DNA of 64,000 bases, from positions 256,074,812 to 256,138,811 of the forward strand of contig NC_134531.1 of NCBI RefSeq assembly GCF_050624435.1, in the 5' to 3' direction. This DNA comes from Tenrec ecaudatus. Taxonomy: Eukaryota > Chordata > Mammalia > Afrosoricida > Tenrecidae. Shown piece after piece: positions 11,795 to 23,427 of this stretch. The notes beneath the pieces are model-generated. The model was not told the DNA's origin and ran no database searches. It saw nothing but the letters and a program-made list of their open reading frames with translations. The position numbers and the translations under genes were made by a program. The stretch's first letter is position 1, and every line of letters starts with the position of its first letter.

Positions 11795-11965
11795 GTAATT
11801 GTATATGTATGGACTGTGATAAGAGTTGTATGAGCCCCTATTTGTTTAAAAAAAAAGGAAGCAAATGTTTAGAAAATAATGATTGCAACTTATGTACAAA
11901 TATGCTTGATACAATTGATATATGATTATTATAAGAGCTGTAAGAACCCCAAATAAAATGATCAA
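11795..11965 (+). mobile_element. L1 3' end, two in tandem
   Basis: Two successive L1 3' ends lie head-to-tail on the plus strand. The first is 'tgtatggactgtgataagag' to the A-run at 11849, and the second is 'caattgatatatgattatta' to 'ccaaataaaatgatc'. The order (3' end, A-rich linker, 3' end, AATAAA) is the same as at the end of the full-length L1 in this window, although this copy is older. Confidence 0.65.
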
Positions 11966-11989
11966 AGTGTAAAAACAAATAGTAATTAT

Positions 11990-12128
11990 GCTCATAACAA
12001 TGAGTATAAGGAAGAAGAAAATGTCCTAAAATTGATTGAAGTAATGTTTGTACAACTCTACTTTATATGATTGCACTATTAATTTGTATGATATGTGGAA
12101 GAAATGCCAAATAAATTACTTAAAAATG
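11990..12128 (+). mobile_element. Ancestral L1M-type 3' end
   Basis: The stretch 'aaaatgtcctaaaattgatt' followed by 'tttgtacaactctac' and 'gaaatgccaaataaattac' is the terminal block of an old mammalian L1, ending in an A-rich stretch. Confidence 0.6.
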
Positions 12129-12209
12129 GAAATAACACAATAATATATGGATAGATATATAGGACATGTTGAGCCACAATAACTGCATGTGCTGACATTT
12201 TTGCTTAAG

Positions 12210-12462
12210 AAAAGGTACACACTTTGAACATATTATCAGGAAAGACAAGATGCTGGAAAAGGACATCATGCCTGGTAAAGTAGAGTGACAGTGCAAAGGA
12301 GGACGGCTCACAAGGAAATAAATTAACACCATGGCTGTATAATAAGCTCAAACATGGAAACAATTGTGAGGATGGATCAGGGCTAGGCAGTATTTCATTA
12401 TGCTGTGCATAAGGTAGCTATGGGTCAGAACTGACTCTATGGCACATAACAAAATAACAATT
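12210..12462 (+). mobile_element. RTE-clade LINE, 3' end
   Basis: The copy includes 'ggaaaaggacatcatgcctg' (ORF residues like LEKDIMPGK), 'acaattgtgaggatggatca', and the true 3' terminus 'gctatgggtcagaactgac' with 'tggcacataacaaaataaca'. That terminus is shared with the AfroSINE tail, which shows the SINE-LINE pairing directly. Confidence 0.75.
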
Positions 12463-12539
12463 ATTTTTAGGAGTACTTCGTGTTGACCCTCATATGTACA
12501 ATATTTGAATATGAATGGGTTTCAAAAAGTTCATGAAAA

Positions 12540-13895
12540 ATGCACTATGCTTTATTTCCTTGTCTATATGAACAAAATTAGAGAAATTCTACTTTCCAAC
12601 TTTAAAACCAATTATAATATGGCACTGACATAAATATACACATAGGAAAATTGAATAAGATTAAAAATCTAGAAATAAGCTGATACATGGATGGAGAAAT
12701 GATTTTTTACTAGGGTGCCATGACCATCCAATGAGGTAGAATAGTATCCTTTGAAATTTATGTTTTCTCAACTGAATATCTACATTCAAAATAATGAAGT
12801 TTACATCTATCTCCAATCATATGCAAAGTTAACATGGATCCAAATACTAAATATAAGTGTTAACACCATAAAATACACTAGAAGATTAGACATAAAAATT
12901 TTTATGACCTTGAAATTTACAATGGATTTTTTGATGTAACGCCAAAAGTGCAAAATAGATAATTTAATTTCATCGAGATGTAAAATTTGTGTTCATCAGA
13001 GGGTGCTATAAAAAAAGGAAAATGACATCCTATGATGGGAGGAAAATATCAGCAGGCAGGAATTTAGTAAGCAAAATATGTTAAGAACTCATGCAATTCA
13101 ATAACAAAAAAACATCAATTAAATATAGGCAAAAACTTATAGAATTTTACCACATAAAATATAGAAATGACCAATAAGAAATTCAGAATGAAGTACCACT
13201 TAATTCTCATTAGGACTGAAAAACAAAAACGGTTATTTGAGGATATGGAGTAATTGACCCCCTTTTACATTGCAAGCTGGAAGGTAAAATTATTTAATTG
13301 AACTATTTTGATATTTTCTCAAAAAATCATAAAATTATCACATGGGACAAAAATTATTTCTGCTTTTATACAAAATATTGAAATTAGACCATCAAATAAG
13401 TAAATATACAGAAATGTTCATTATAAAGTTTTTCATAATAGCCACAATGTGATAAAAGAACAAAAGTTCATTGACAGGTGCATGGATAAATAAATTGTGA
13501 TATATACACACAATTGAATATTATTTAGACATAAAAAGAAATGAAGTGCTGCTATATGTTAGTCACAGGTTTAACTCAAAAGCATTATATTAAGTGAAAA
13601 AATGCTAAGCTCAAAAGGCTGCCCACTGTACAATTCCATGTGTGAGTAAATGAAATGTCCAGAATAGGTAAATCCATAAGAACAATGCGGATTAATGGTG
13701 AACAAATGCTAGGAGTGTAGAATATGGAGAAACTTCTTAATAATGCAGGTTATTCTTTGAGTTGGGAAAAATGCTTTGAAACCTCTTGGTGTTGTAGCTT
13801 TAAAACTTTGTGAATGTACTAAATGTCACCGAATTGTATGCTTAAAATACCTAATTTTATGTTAGGTGAGTTTCACCTTAATAGAATATATTTTT
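12540..13895 (+). mobile_element. Ancestral L1 ORF2 end plus 3' UTR
   Basis: About 1.35 kb of an old mammalian L1 in forward sense. It includes decayed ORF2 C-terminal sequence (for example 'aacagttaaatcc'-class blocks near 13480-13560, including 'gtgcatggataaataaattg') and the classic 3' end 'gtcaccgaattgtatgctta' to 'gtttcaccttaatagaatat'. The element is 5'-truncated and carries many stops. Confidence 0.75.
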
Positions 13896-14169
13896 AGAAT
13901 AAGTCTTGATTCTTCAAATTTTAGTAAATATAAGTAAAGATAGCAATTATTATTTATCTCTTGTTTGGTTTGCCTTTCTCTGGAGCAACTTTCTCTGTTT
14001 TAACACTAGGTATAGTTTTGATATTATGATATCCATTTTATAATTTTAAGGTGACTAGGTATATCATATTAAATCCATTTTGCATCACTTTATTTGTGAC
14101 TTACAAAAGATGTATTAATTTTCACTATGCCAATAGGTTTTACAAGAATATCACTAGTAACCAATGTTT

Positions 14170-14372
14170 ACCATATTGGTGGCATAGTGGATTATGCTTT
14201 GGCCCACTAACCTCAATATTAGTAATTGAAACTGATCAGCCATTTTTATAGAGAACCATGATGCTTTCTGGTCTTGTACAGGTTTATAACTTCAACCCAA
14301 AGGAGCAGTTCTATTCTGCCCTATAGAAGTACTGTGAGTCGAGACTAGATTGCACTGAGTTTGGTTTGGGGT
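14170..14372 (+). repeat. AfroSINE, near full length
   Basis: All modules are present in order: tRNA-like head 'attggtggcatagtggatta', the B-box region 'agtaattgaaactgatcagc', 'gatgctttctggtctt', 'ggagcagttctattctgccc' and the RTE-like 3' end 'tgtgagtcgagactagattg'. Confidence 0.75.
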
Positions 14373-14529
14373 TGATACATCATCTTATCATGCTCCCCCT
14401 CTTTCTTTTTCTGCCTTCTTTCCCATTCTTCCTCCCTTTCTACCTCTTTCATTCCTTCCTACAATGCAGACCTTTGACTCTCTAGTTATCCACAATTATT
14501 ATGCCTTCTTTTTTTCCAAACTGAAGAAA

Positions 14530-14655
14530 AACGAGGCTTTCCACTCCTTTAAAGAGTTACACTCTCAGAAAACCAGACGGGCAGTTTTACCTTGTTCTAT
14601 AGACTCACGATGAGGCAGAATTGACTCTATGGATGTGAGCTTTGGGAAATTGTTA
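14530..14655 (+). repeat. AfroSINE 3' two-thirds
   Basis: Starts at 'cgaggctttccactccttta' and continues through 'gagttacactctcagaaa' and 'gggcagttttaccttgttct' to 'gaattgactctatggatgtg'. Confidence 0.7.
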
Positions 14656-14699
14656 ACCTTTGATATGTTTTGATCAAAAGGAACTTGTCAAACTCAGAT

Positions 14700-15490
14700 T
14701 GATGTTATGTGCCATTGCGTCAATTCTGATTTAAAAAAAAAAACCCTATGTACAACGGGACAAAACACTGCCCAGTCCTGTACCATCCTCACAATTGTTC
14801 TTAAGTTTGAGCAAGTTCAATGAAGCCATTATGTCATTGAAGGTCTTCCTCTTTTTCACTGCCCCAATACTTCACTAAGCATGATATCCTTCTTCCATGA
14901 TTGGTATCCCCTAATAATATGTCCAAAGTACATAAAATGATGTCTCGGCATCTTTGGCTCTAAGGAATATTTTAGTTGTACTTCTTCCAAGACAGATTTG
15001 TGTGTTCTTTTGGAAGTGCATAGTGTTTCAAGTTCCTTCACCAGCACCGTAGTTCAAGTGCATCGATGCATCAGCAGGCTTTCTTATTCAACGTCCTGCT
15101 TTCCCATTTGTAGGAATGAGTTGACTGAAAACACCATGACTTGGGCCAGGCACACCTTAGTCCTCAAATGTAATACCCTTCTTCTTCAACACCTTAAAGA
15201 AGTCTTGGGCAGCTGATTTAACCAATGCATGGCATTCTTTTCATCAGTCGACTACTTCTTTGAACACTGTATGTTCAATCAAGATAGGAGAAATCTGTGA
15301 CAACTTTAATCATTTCTCTATCATGTTACTTATTGGCCAGTTGTGAGGAATTTTGTCTACTGTACATTGAGTTGCAATCTATACTTATGGCTATAATCCT
15401 TGATCTTTATCAGCAAATGCTTAAAGTTTTCTTCACTTTCAGCAAGCACAGTTATTTCATCTGCATAACAAGTGGAAAAATATATGCTAA
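14700..15490 (-). mobile_element. RTE-clade LINE, 5'-truncated, with RT motif
   Basis: On the minus strand this is about 800 bp of the 3' half of an RTE LINE. The reverse-transcriptase catalytic block is still readable at 15446-15472 as YADEITVLA, where active RTE elements have YADD, so the second aspartate is now glutamate. It is followed by residues like ESEENFKHLL. The 3' terminus is at the left edge, with 'gttatgtgccattgcgtcaa' as the antisense end. The 5' part is missing. Confidence 0.75.
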
Positions 15491-15499
15491 TTATTACAT

Positions 15500-16088
15500 T
15501 TTATTATAATGGCAATGTGAATGAATTTTCAAAATATATGCATTTTTACTGATTGCAACTGGTGGGCTAGACCATAAATACATTCTTAGCATAGTTTCTA
15601 ATAATTAAAATACTCTCAGTTCATGCTCAGCATTATGCAGAGATTTTTAGGGCCATCTCCTCATGTAAGGGTCACATATTCAATCCAGGATGTATAAAAG
15701 ATAAAAAATCAACTCCAAAAGAAATTCTCAGCACTCCACTCACATAGTTTTATTTATCCAGCTCCTCTAATACAGCTTTTAAATTTGTATTGAACTCCAT
15801 TCTTATTCAGCCTCCAAAAAGATAATATTGAAGTATTTGAATGTGCCCTTGTTTATAAAAGACCACTTAAAAATGTAACAATGCAATATAAAGGCATGCA
15901 ACAGTATGATTTAATGGTGTTCTTATAAAAAGAAAAGGCAGAGAACGGTACAGAGAGAGACAGCTATAGCAACGAAAAAGGATTAAAAGACAAGGAGCAC
16001 AGAAACATGTGCCGGTGATGTCAAGACAAACATCTTTATTTAGAGCCTTTGAAGGGATTTAGTCCTAGTGACCTCTGAATTCAGAACT
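15500..16088. other. Unassigned DNA
   Basis: No gene is recognised. The part 15900-16080 ('cttataaaaagaaaaggcag', 'cagagagagacagctatag') resembles decayed mammalian MLT/MER-type LTR sequence, but too weakly to call. Confidence 0.35.
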
Positions 16089-16093
16089 GTGAG

Positions 16094-16706
16094 TGTGTTA
16101 GACAGGGTTTGCTAGAGAAACAAAACCAGATTGCTAATAATTAGACATACATATATATATTTATAAAGATAGATATATAACACAAGAAATGAACTGTTAA
16201 ATTATATACAGATAGATAGATATATAATACAAAAAATAAAGAGTTAAATCTTAAAGCAGTACAAGTAGCTCAGTGCAACTCACTCTGGAGAGAGAGTTGC
16301 GAGACACTCGTAGTCCTTCAAGTCTTGAGGACTACCAGGTAGTCCTCTGTAGAGAGAGCTAGGTTATCCCAGCACAGGCAGCAAACAGCAAGGCAGGTCA
16401 CCAACTGTCAGCCAGGTCACTGTCAGCCAGGTCACCAACCTTCAGTTTCCAGCTCCAGAGATGTACATTCCAATCATGTGGTTTTAAAGGGACCTCAACT
16501 TACAGCAACAGAGTCCACAGGCTAGGTGTCCCACAGTTAGTGCAGCCTGTAAATTGAGGCACAGAACAAAAAAGGCAGCCACACACTGGTCTGATGATCA
16601 AAGAGCAAGAGACAAGAAAGACAAGGCTCACCGAATTATTTATCTCTCCACCCTTCAATTAATCTCACTTGTGTTTATCGGCCAGACTGCACAATAAACT
16701 ATCTCA
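16094..16706 (-). mobile_element. Solo LTR, ERVL-type (MLT2-like), subtype 1
   Basis: A 613-bp solo LTR flanked by the identical 5-bp duplication 'gtgag' (16089-16093 and 16707-16711). On the minus strand it begins TGAGATAG and ends in ..AACACA. The terminal TG..CA, the 5-bp duplication and an end like '..gagaaccctgactaatACA' fit class III ERVL LTRs of the MLT2 type. Two other copies (30915 and 58657) share its whole length. No internal viral sequence is present. Confidence 0.8.
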
Positions 16707-16894
16707 GTGAGATACTAAAATTTTTTAAAAATATTTCTAATTTGTGGAATATTGTTCAGCAAACCTAGTAAATAACTACACATTACAATATTTACATACA
16801 CCCTATACTTGCCTATCACAATTAGAATAAACATTCATGTGTGGTTAATTTATACTCATTTAAATATTGAAGATATTTTCAAACATCATTATAA

Positions 16895-17078
16895 GTTTAT
16901 GACTCAAAGGATTAAGCACTTAACTACTGCCAAAGAACCAAATACACCCAGAGTTGCCTCAGAAAGCCTGATGAACATCTTTAAAGTTCACAGCCTTAGA
17001 AACTTTATGATGTACAGTTCTCTGAGACACACGGGCTCTCATAAATTGATATTGACTCAACAACTAACAACAGGGTTT
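16895..17078 (+). repeat. AfroSINE, diverged full-length copy
   Basis: The order is kept: head 'ggattaagcacttaactac', centre 'cacagccttagaaacttta' and 'gatgtacagttctctgag', then the RTE-like end 'ttgactcaacaactaacaac'. Confidence 0.6.
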
Positions 17079-17079
17079 A

Positions 17080-18150
17080 TCATGATAAACAGTTTTTGTC
17101 TAAAAGATGACAAAATGTGTTTCTAATTTCTTAGAAACTCTTCTTAGTGTACAGAAGAAACTTTACCTTATTTGCCGGCTGTTAACAAGTGTCAAATGTA
17201 TATCATTAGTTATTGATTTCTTGAAATTTAAGTTATAGAGAGAGAGTCTAATGTTCTAACCTGGTGAGCACCTGTTTTCACAGATTTTTAATTAGGCTTT
17301 GATATTATGTTAACAATTTTTAAGTAAAATGTTAAGAGTCTATAATTAGGAAGTATAATTTATTATGTGTTTTTTAGCTTATAATATAAAGAACAATTAC
17401 ACTTTAACATTCAGAAAATGTTTATTGTTATGTGTTTGCGTGTGTGTAATATATCTTGGTCCCATTAAATTTGACAATTTATTCGTTTAGACTCAAATGT
17501 TCTAAAACTCAAACTCAATTAATTGCGATGTAATAAATAAACTACAAATGGAAGTCTCATGTTTTGTTTTCCTTTTCAATAAAATTCTGATTTTTAAAAA
17601 AATGCCCAAGAATATGGAGCATTTATTCTTGGGTAATTCTAAAGGGCTTCCCTTCTGAAGAAAAGTGGTTTGTACTTTAAGCCTTTGGATCTCTGTTTGA
17701 AATGTTAATGCGTTAAACTAGCTTAGCAAGGATTAGAACAATAGTTACAGATCACTGACAGCAAGATATCTTCTCCTGGGAATCTTTTCTGTTTCAGTGA
17801 CTTGTGGTCATTAAAGTAGATTAATTTATTGTCTCCTAGAAAAAAATGACTGAAACGTAGATCATCTTCCTTCTTCCTGTATGGTAGTTGTTAAAAAAGA
17901 AATATTTAACTCAGAATAAATCATGTTTGAGAATGTTCAAAACTTTTGAAAGCAGAAGAGTATATTAAGTGATTGATTTTTAATGCTTACGTCTTTGACT
18001 ACCTTACAATTTCTTTTCACATGAAGAGAGGAATTTTTATAGGACTTTTTTTAAACTGTTATCTTAGAGACATTACTTTCTTGTTTGCAGATCTTCAAAC
18101 TGTACAAACACTAAAAGCAATTCCATATATTAAATTATTCATTCCTTCTT
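17080..18150. other. AT-rich DNA with one perfect hairpin
   Basis: No gene or repeat family is recognised. A 10-bp perfect inverted repeat lies at 17605-17614 and 17624-17633 with a 9-nt loop. Confidence 0.5.
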
Positions 18151-18260
18151 TTAAAAACTATTGAGCACTTAATATGGACTATGCATTAAAAAGCACAAGC
18201 CTGAACCCTGACCTTATGGGTTTACATTCCAGTGGAGACAAGGATGTATTTTGATGTGTT
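18150..18260 (+). repeat. Possible L2-type LINE remnant
   Basis: The text 'attgagcacttaatatggac' followed by 'accttatgggtttacattcc' and 'agtggagacaagg' resembles the 3' region of very old mammalian L2/MIR-age repeats. The assignment is from memory and is weak. Confidence 0.4.
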
Positions 18261-20180
18261 CTTGGATGGAAGCAAGGAGAATGGTAATATGCACATGTGT
18301 GGAAGTATATTCTTATCACTAATTGGAAAATATCAGAAAAAAGATTTTTGAAAGAACCGAAATGGTAAGTGAATCTAAACTCTAATTATGAAGTAGTTTA
18401 GGATAGGCAAAAGAATTTGTCCCCTGGAAATGACCATATGTTTTAAGAATACAAATAGCTGAAAGTGGCTAAAATATATTGTTTATTGAAAGGAACCGTA
18501 AAGATGATTAAAATGACTACCTTAAGCAATAGGAAATATCATAATAATAATTTTGTTTTCGAAAATCAAACTCTACCTCCATGTATGAAGAAAAGAGTGA
18601 AAGTATAAAATAGGGAGACAAAGAAGGTAGGGAAACATTGGATGCAAGCTAGATGAGAGATGGCAGTCTGGCTAAATTGGACAGAAACGTTAAAAGCAGA
18701 AAATAAGTAGTCATATTTAACACATATACTTAGGAGGTTACATCAAGATGTCATAAAAATTCCCTTTAGAAGGATTAAAATAAAAAGAAATCGGGGTATT
18801 TCAAGGCTTTATGGGGTTTCAAACTAGTTAATTACTTATTTTTTTCCTATATACATGTATCTACATTGAAACATATTGTCAGAATTCTGTCTCATTAGCT
18901 CAAAGATAATACTATCAATGATAGCAAGTGATTCTTACTAGCTCTTTTTCCCCATTGTGCTTAGTAAATTCTAATTTTTGTACAATTTTACCTTTTTTAT
19001 AAAATTCAAGGAGTTTTGCCAATGCTATGTACCACAACCCAACATGAAATATTTTCATCTTATTAGAGCTTCCCCAGATTCCTTTGCCATCACCTTTGTC
19101 ACCCTAAGTTACTGCTGATCCGGTTTCCGTCTCTGCTCCTAACCCTTTCTAGATCCTTATATTAATGGGACTATAGAGTAAACAGATATGGGTATTTCAC
19201 TTGTATTAGCTCATGTTATTACTACTCTTCAATCTTGTATGAATACTACTTGCTTGTCCCCTTCATTACTAAAGATGTTATAATGAAGGTATATATGTGT
19301 GTTTTATTATTTTATCCTGATTTTAATATATTTCCCTAATTAAAGAATATGATCTATCTTTCAATGTCATTTTAAAATATTAGATTATATCTCATATATG
19401 AATCATAACTAGAACGGCATTACTAATACTCTTAATGAAAAATTATCATAGTTAATAGAAAATCATATAGATTAGGAAACCCAAACAAGTCATATTTACA
19501 CATTTATTAATTCTTCTCATTTAAACTGATAGAGCTACCTGTTTTCATTAGCTCCCCACCATCTTTCATGATCATTTGTGAAAGAAGTTGAAGAACAGTA
19601 TGAGATGCTTTTTATATTAAAATATAGATATTTTTTAAGATAAATTTTTTGAAACAAGCTAATTGCAAGCAAAATAAGGGAGAGTTGTACCATCCTCCCA
19701 CATGTAATTTTTTTTGATCCACAGCAAAGTAAAATCTCCCACGTTAACTGAATTCATGTTAGAATTTGTCTCTTTAAATTACCAGAACTCTAAAGAATTG
19801 AGCTAAATTAACAGTATTAAATGGGAGCTATGGTACAAATCCCAGATTGAGTGGAGGCGAAATAAAAGGAGAATTCAGGACTGCAGCTTTATCATTTAAC
19901 CTTCTAAATTTATATTGTTATATTTACCAAAACATGGGAGGGGGGGATGAACCAGTATCTGCCTTAGAGTTGCTAATTACTCATAGCGCCTCACTAGGAA
20001 ATAATAGAACTGACTCAGCATGGTTCCTAAGCTGAATTACAGAAGCAAACCACCAGCCTATTTCCATGGCAGAGTTCTAAGGCAGAGTAGCTGATGACTT
20101 GGAAGGCAAACTGTTTAGTTAGGAGTGGAACACTTAATCATTTACATCCCCAGAAATCCTTAGTAGACATCATTAATTGT
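18260..20180. other. Unassigned AT-rich DNA
   Basis: No supported gene or RNA. The part 18980-19260 reads like decayed old LINE sequence, but I cannot name it. Confidence 0.45.
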
Positions 20181-20184
20181 TTGG

Positions 20185-20385
20185 TAAATACAGTTGCTGT
20201 CAAGTTGCTTCTGAATCTGGATAGCCTTGAATATGTCTGAATACTAATGTGTTCTACAAGGTTTTCTTTTGCAGAATTTAAAGAAGTAAATCACCAAGTG
20301 ATTTCTAAGGTACCTTTGGGTAGACTGGTCCTCCAACCTTCTAATTACTAGCTGAATAGGTTAACTATTTGTACCATTTAGGGAT
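20185..20385 (-). repeat. AfroSINE, minus strand, near full length
   Basis: Antisense order: 'ttgctgtcaagttgcttctg' (3' end), 'gttctacaaggttttctttt', and the head 'ccaaccttctaattactagc' to 'gttaactatttgtaccatt'. Confidence 0.65.
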
Positions 20386-20389
20386 TTTA

Positions 20390-21120
20390 TGGTTTAATCC
20401 TACTGTGAATATTTTGTGTTTAAAATGTCTGCTAAAACATATTGGAGATATCCAGTAAGCAATTATACATAAAAGCCTTGAAATTGGAGGAGAAGAAATG
20501 CCTTTTTATGTAAACTTGAGAATTGTCATCATTAAGATGGTAATGTAAATACCATGAATAATCTAATCACTTATGTAAAGATCTCAAATATGAGCAAATA
20601 TTATCAAAGGAAATATTAGCAAAAGAAGTACAGCACCAAATACAAAGAAGACAGTCTTAGAAAAGAGAACAGGAAGATCGGGAAAAAGAGGTTAGGACCA
20701 AATTTTCAGTTTGTCAGAATTCATGGGGTAAAGTTCAGCAAAAATCAGCAATGAATAAATAATGTATACAAATTGATTGAGTTCAAATGAACTATCCATT
20801 TTGGCACTTTTAGTTTGCTTATTAATAAAATAGACTTTTTTTAAGTTTTCAGGTTCTCCCACTGAGAGTGTCTCAGTAGTTTTCCAAAGCCAAGGTTTCT
20901 GTGCACATTTCGAATGCTTGCTTGTGTTTCCCTTGAGGTTCTCTACTGAAAAAAAGGAAAACAATCAGGTTAGTAAACATCGTTGTGCTCGGTAACTGCT
21001 TTTGAATAGTCATACCGAGGGCAACACTATCTGGAAATGTTATAGAAATGCACCTTTTGGACCCCATCCCAAACCAAGTGAAATATATTCCGGAGCATCC
21101 CAGAAATATATATTGTCAAA
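20390..21120. other. Unassigned DNA
   Basis: No gene or repeat is recognised. The 90-codon minus frame at 20692-20964 has no recognisable domain. Confidence 0.5.
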
Positions 21121-21124
21121 CACA

Positions 21125-21325
21125 TGAAACACACTGCTATCAAGCTGATTCCAACTCAAATGACCGTGCATGACAGGGGAGAACTGCACTTGGGGATTTC
21201 TGAGACTGACTTTTTACACGAGTAGAAAGCCTCTTTTTCCTCCTGCTCAGTGGCTGGTGGTTTCTAACTGCTGATCAAGGACTGTGAAGCCCCAGGCATA
21301 ATCACTATTGCCACCAATGCCCCCA
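21125..21325 (-). repeat. AfroSINE, minus strand
   Basis: Antisense modules are 'tgctatcaagctgattccaa', 'ggggagaactgcacttgggg', 'tcagtggctggtggtttcta' and 'actgctgatcaaggactgtg'. Confidence 0.7.
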
Positions 21326-21329
21326 GAAA

Positions 21330-21845
21330 TATATTAGAAAACTTTTAAATATAATGGTGAAATTCTATCACACTTGCATTTCATTTTCCATGAACTTTTT
21401 TGAAGCCCTGTTATATTTTAACATCTCTGTCAGTTAATACTCCATCATGCTTCCCCACCACTAGCCCTCAGAAAACTTATGAATACGGTTTAATCATAAT
21501 TTTCAAAGCATGTTTCCCATTATCTGGAAGGAACACATATTACTGAGACATAACGGATGAGTGCTACATTGTGTCTAACCACAATGGCACCAGTCAATTA
21601 CCTAATGTGATGCTTTGCAGGATACTATTCAATTCCCTTTGGCCTCTTAAAAAAGAAAAGACAGGATCTTTATGCACACCGGTAGCGAAGCTAGCAAATT
21701 TTTGAAGATAATCTAAGTTTCATTATCTTTACTGATAAGTGTGTAGAAAAAAAGACATGCCAGTAATTTAAATAAACAAATGAAAACCCTCATGGCAAGT
21801 ATAAGGTATTGAGGATTCTTTTCAGGAATAATAACAAATCCAAAG
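21330..21845. other. Unassigned DNA
   Basis: No gene, RNA or named repeat is recognised. Confidence 0.55.
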
Positions 21846-21849
21846 GAGC

Positions 21850-22045
21850 AGTTACAAGGGAGGGGGGAGCAGGCAGGGAGGGGAAAAGGGGGGACCTGAT
21901 GCAAAGGGCTTAAGTGGAGAGCAATTGCTTCGAAAATGATTAGGGCAAAGAATGTACAGATGTGCTTTATACAATTGATGTATGTATATGTATGGATTGT
22001 GATAAGAGTTGTATGAACCCCTAATAAAATGTTAAAAAAAAAAAA
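21850..22045 (+). mobile_element. Short L1 3' end insertion
   Basis: A heavily 5'-truncated L1 of the same lineage as the full-length copy. It starts in the G-rich tract ('gggaggggggagcaggcagg'), runs through 'gacctgatgcaaagggctta' and 'caattgatgtatgtatatg', and ends at AATAAAATGTT plus poly(A). Only a single 3' end is present. It is little diverged and so fairly recent. Confidence 0.85.
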
Positions 22046-22139
22046 AGAGAGAGCAGTTACATTAGCTGATGATCCGCGGGAATACCTAATGAAGTTTGTA
22101 ATCATCTACAGTCTATCTCTGGAGACCTCCAGTCTTTTG

Positions 22140-22330
22140 TGCTCCCTGCTATCAAGTCAGTTCTGAATCACAGAGACCCTCTGGGTCAGGGTAAGACTGC
22201 CCCTCTGACTTGCCAAGGCTTTAAATCATTCTAGGAGTATGCAACCTCGTCTTCTCTCCATCCAAACAGATGCTGGGCTCAAATCGCTGCCTTGTGCATG
22301 TCAGTTCAAAATGTAACCACCCACACCTCC
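22140..22330 (-). repeat. AfroSINE, minus strand
   Basis: Antisense modules are 'gctatcaagtcagttctgaa', 'gggtaagactgcccctctga', 'ctcgtcttctctccatccaa' and 'tgggctcaaatcgctgcc'. Confidence 0.7.
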
Positions 22331-22334
22331 TTAC

Positions 22335-23425
22335 TTTATTTTGTAATGAAATATGTATATACTAGTACTTTTGTACTAACCAATCACATATAAACTATGT
22401 GACGATAAGTAATGCCCTTCTTCTTCCAAGAATTTGATGACAGTACAGATCTCTAAAATATTCCAAGGAATATATGACAGTTGTTTTTTGTTTTTTTTAA
22501 CCAATGACACTCGCTCACGGTCTACTTTTGTTTGCCACCTGCTCTGTCCTCTAGGAGGTAATTTCTCCATTCTATAGGGAGGTCCTCTCACTCTTCTAAT
22601 AGTTTTTCCATGTTGCTATATTTGTTTTTGTTTATTCGGTTGGTCGAGTGAGAGGATAGTTGTCAAGGTCTTCGCTGACCACGTTTAGATATTAACTGTA
22701 CATTTATGAGAAAGAGAACAACATGAAGAAACAAAAAGAACCCTGGATCGAATCGAGGATCACGTATGGCATTAATGAGGTGCCTTTAGTTCACTTTATT
22801 GTGAACGAACTGTTCTGTCTTTATTTTTTATACTGAAATCTTTGAAGTGGACAATCTGAGTTAACTCATTTAGAATCTGGGACATTTTCAAATATTCTAT
22901 AACTTGCATGCGTCTATTTATTTTCACATGAAAAGCTATGCCGTGGTGAGTCCTGAAGGGCTTTAATATCCTATTGTTGTTCCTCTGAGAAATTAGAATG
23001 TTTAGACTATGTTTCTTCATACAAGACAAATATGATAGGACATTTCAAAGAAGTCACTGGGTCTGGGTTTTAATAGTCTGCTTAATAAACTATTGAAGCC
23101 AGTTTCGGGTGATTCGGTCAGCATATTAATCTCTGACAATCACTAGCGTGTACACCTACCAATAGACTTAATAAAACCAAGGCTTCTCCTCTACCTTCCT
23201 TTGCCTTACACCCTTGAATACTGTATACATCTACACATAACTCCTAGACTCTTCATTATAAAGAGTTACAAGATCATTGAACTCATTTAGTACACAGGCG
23301 ATGTGTGCTAGGATTTGTCTGGTGTATCTCTATTTAGAAATGAATTCTCAGTCTAGAGTCAGAGAGAGGTGGCTGGTGACCACCCCTTAAAGAAAACCAT
23401 CATTGGTTTGTAAGGAAATGACTTT
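22335..23425. other. Unassigned DNA
   Basis: No gene or named repeat is recognised. The minus-strand frames at 22376-22591 (71 codons) and 22796-23029 (77 codons) show no domain I know. Confidence 0.5.
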
Positions 23426-23427
23426 TT

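Noticed and set aside
16809-17126. A 105-codon plus frame
   Set aside because: Most of it is a decayed AfroSINE read in the forward direction.
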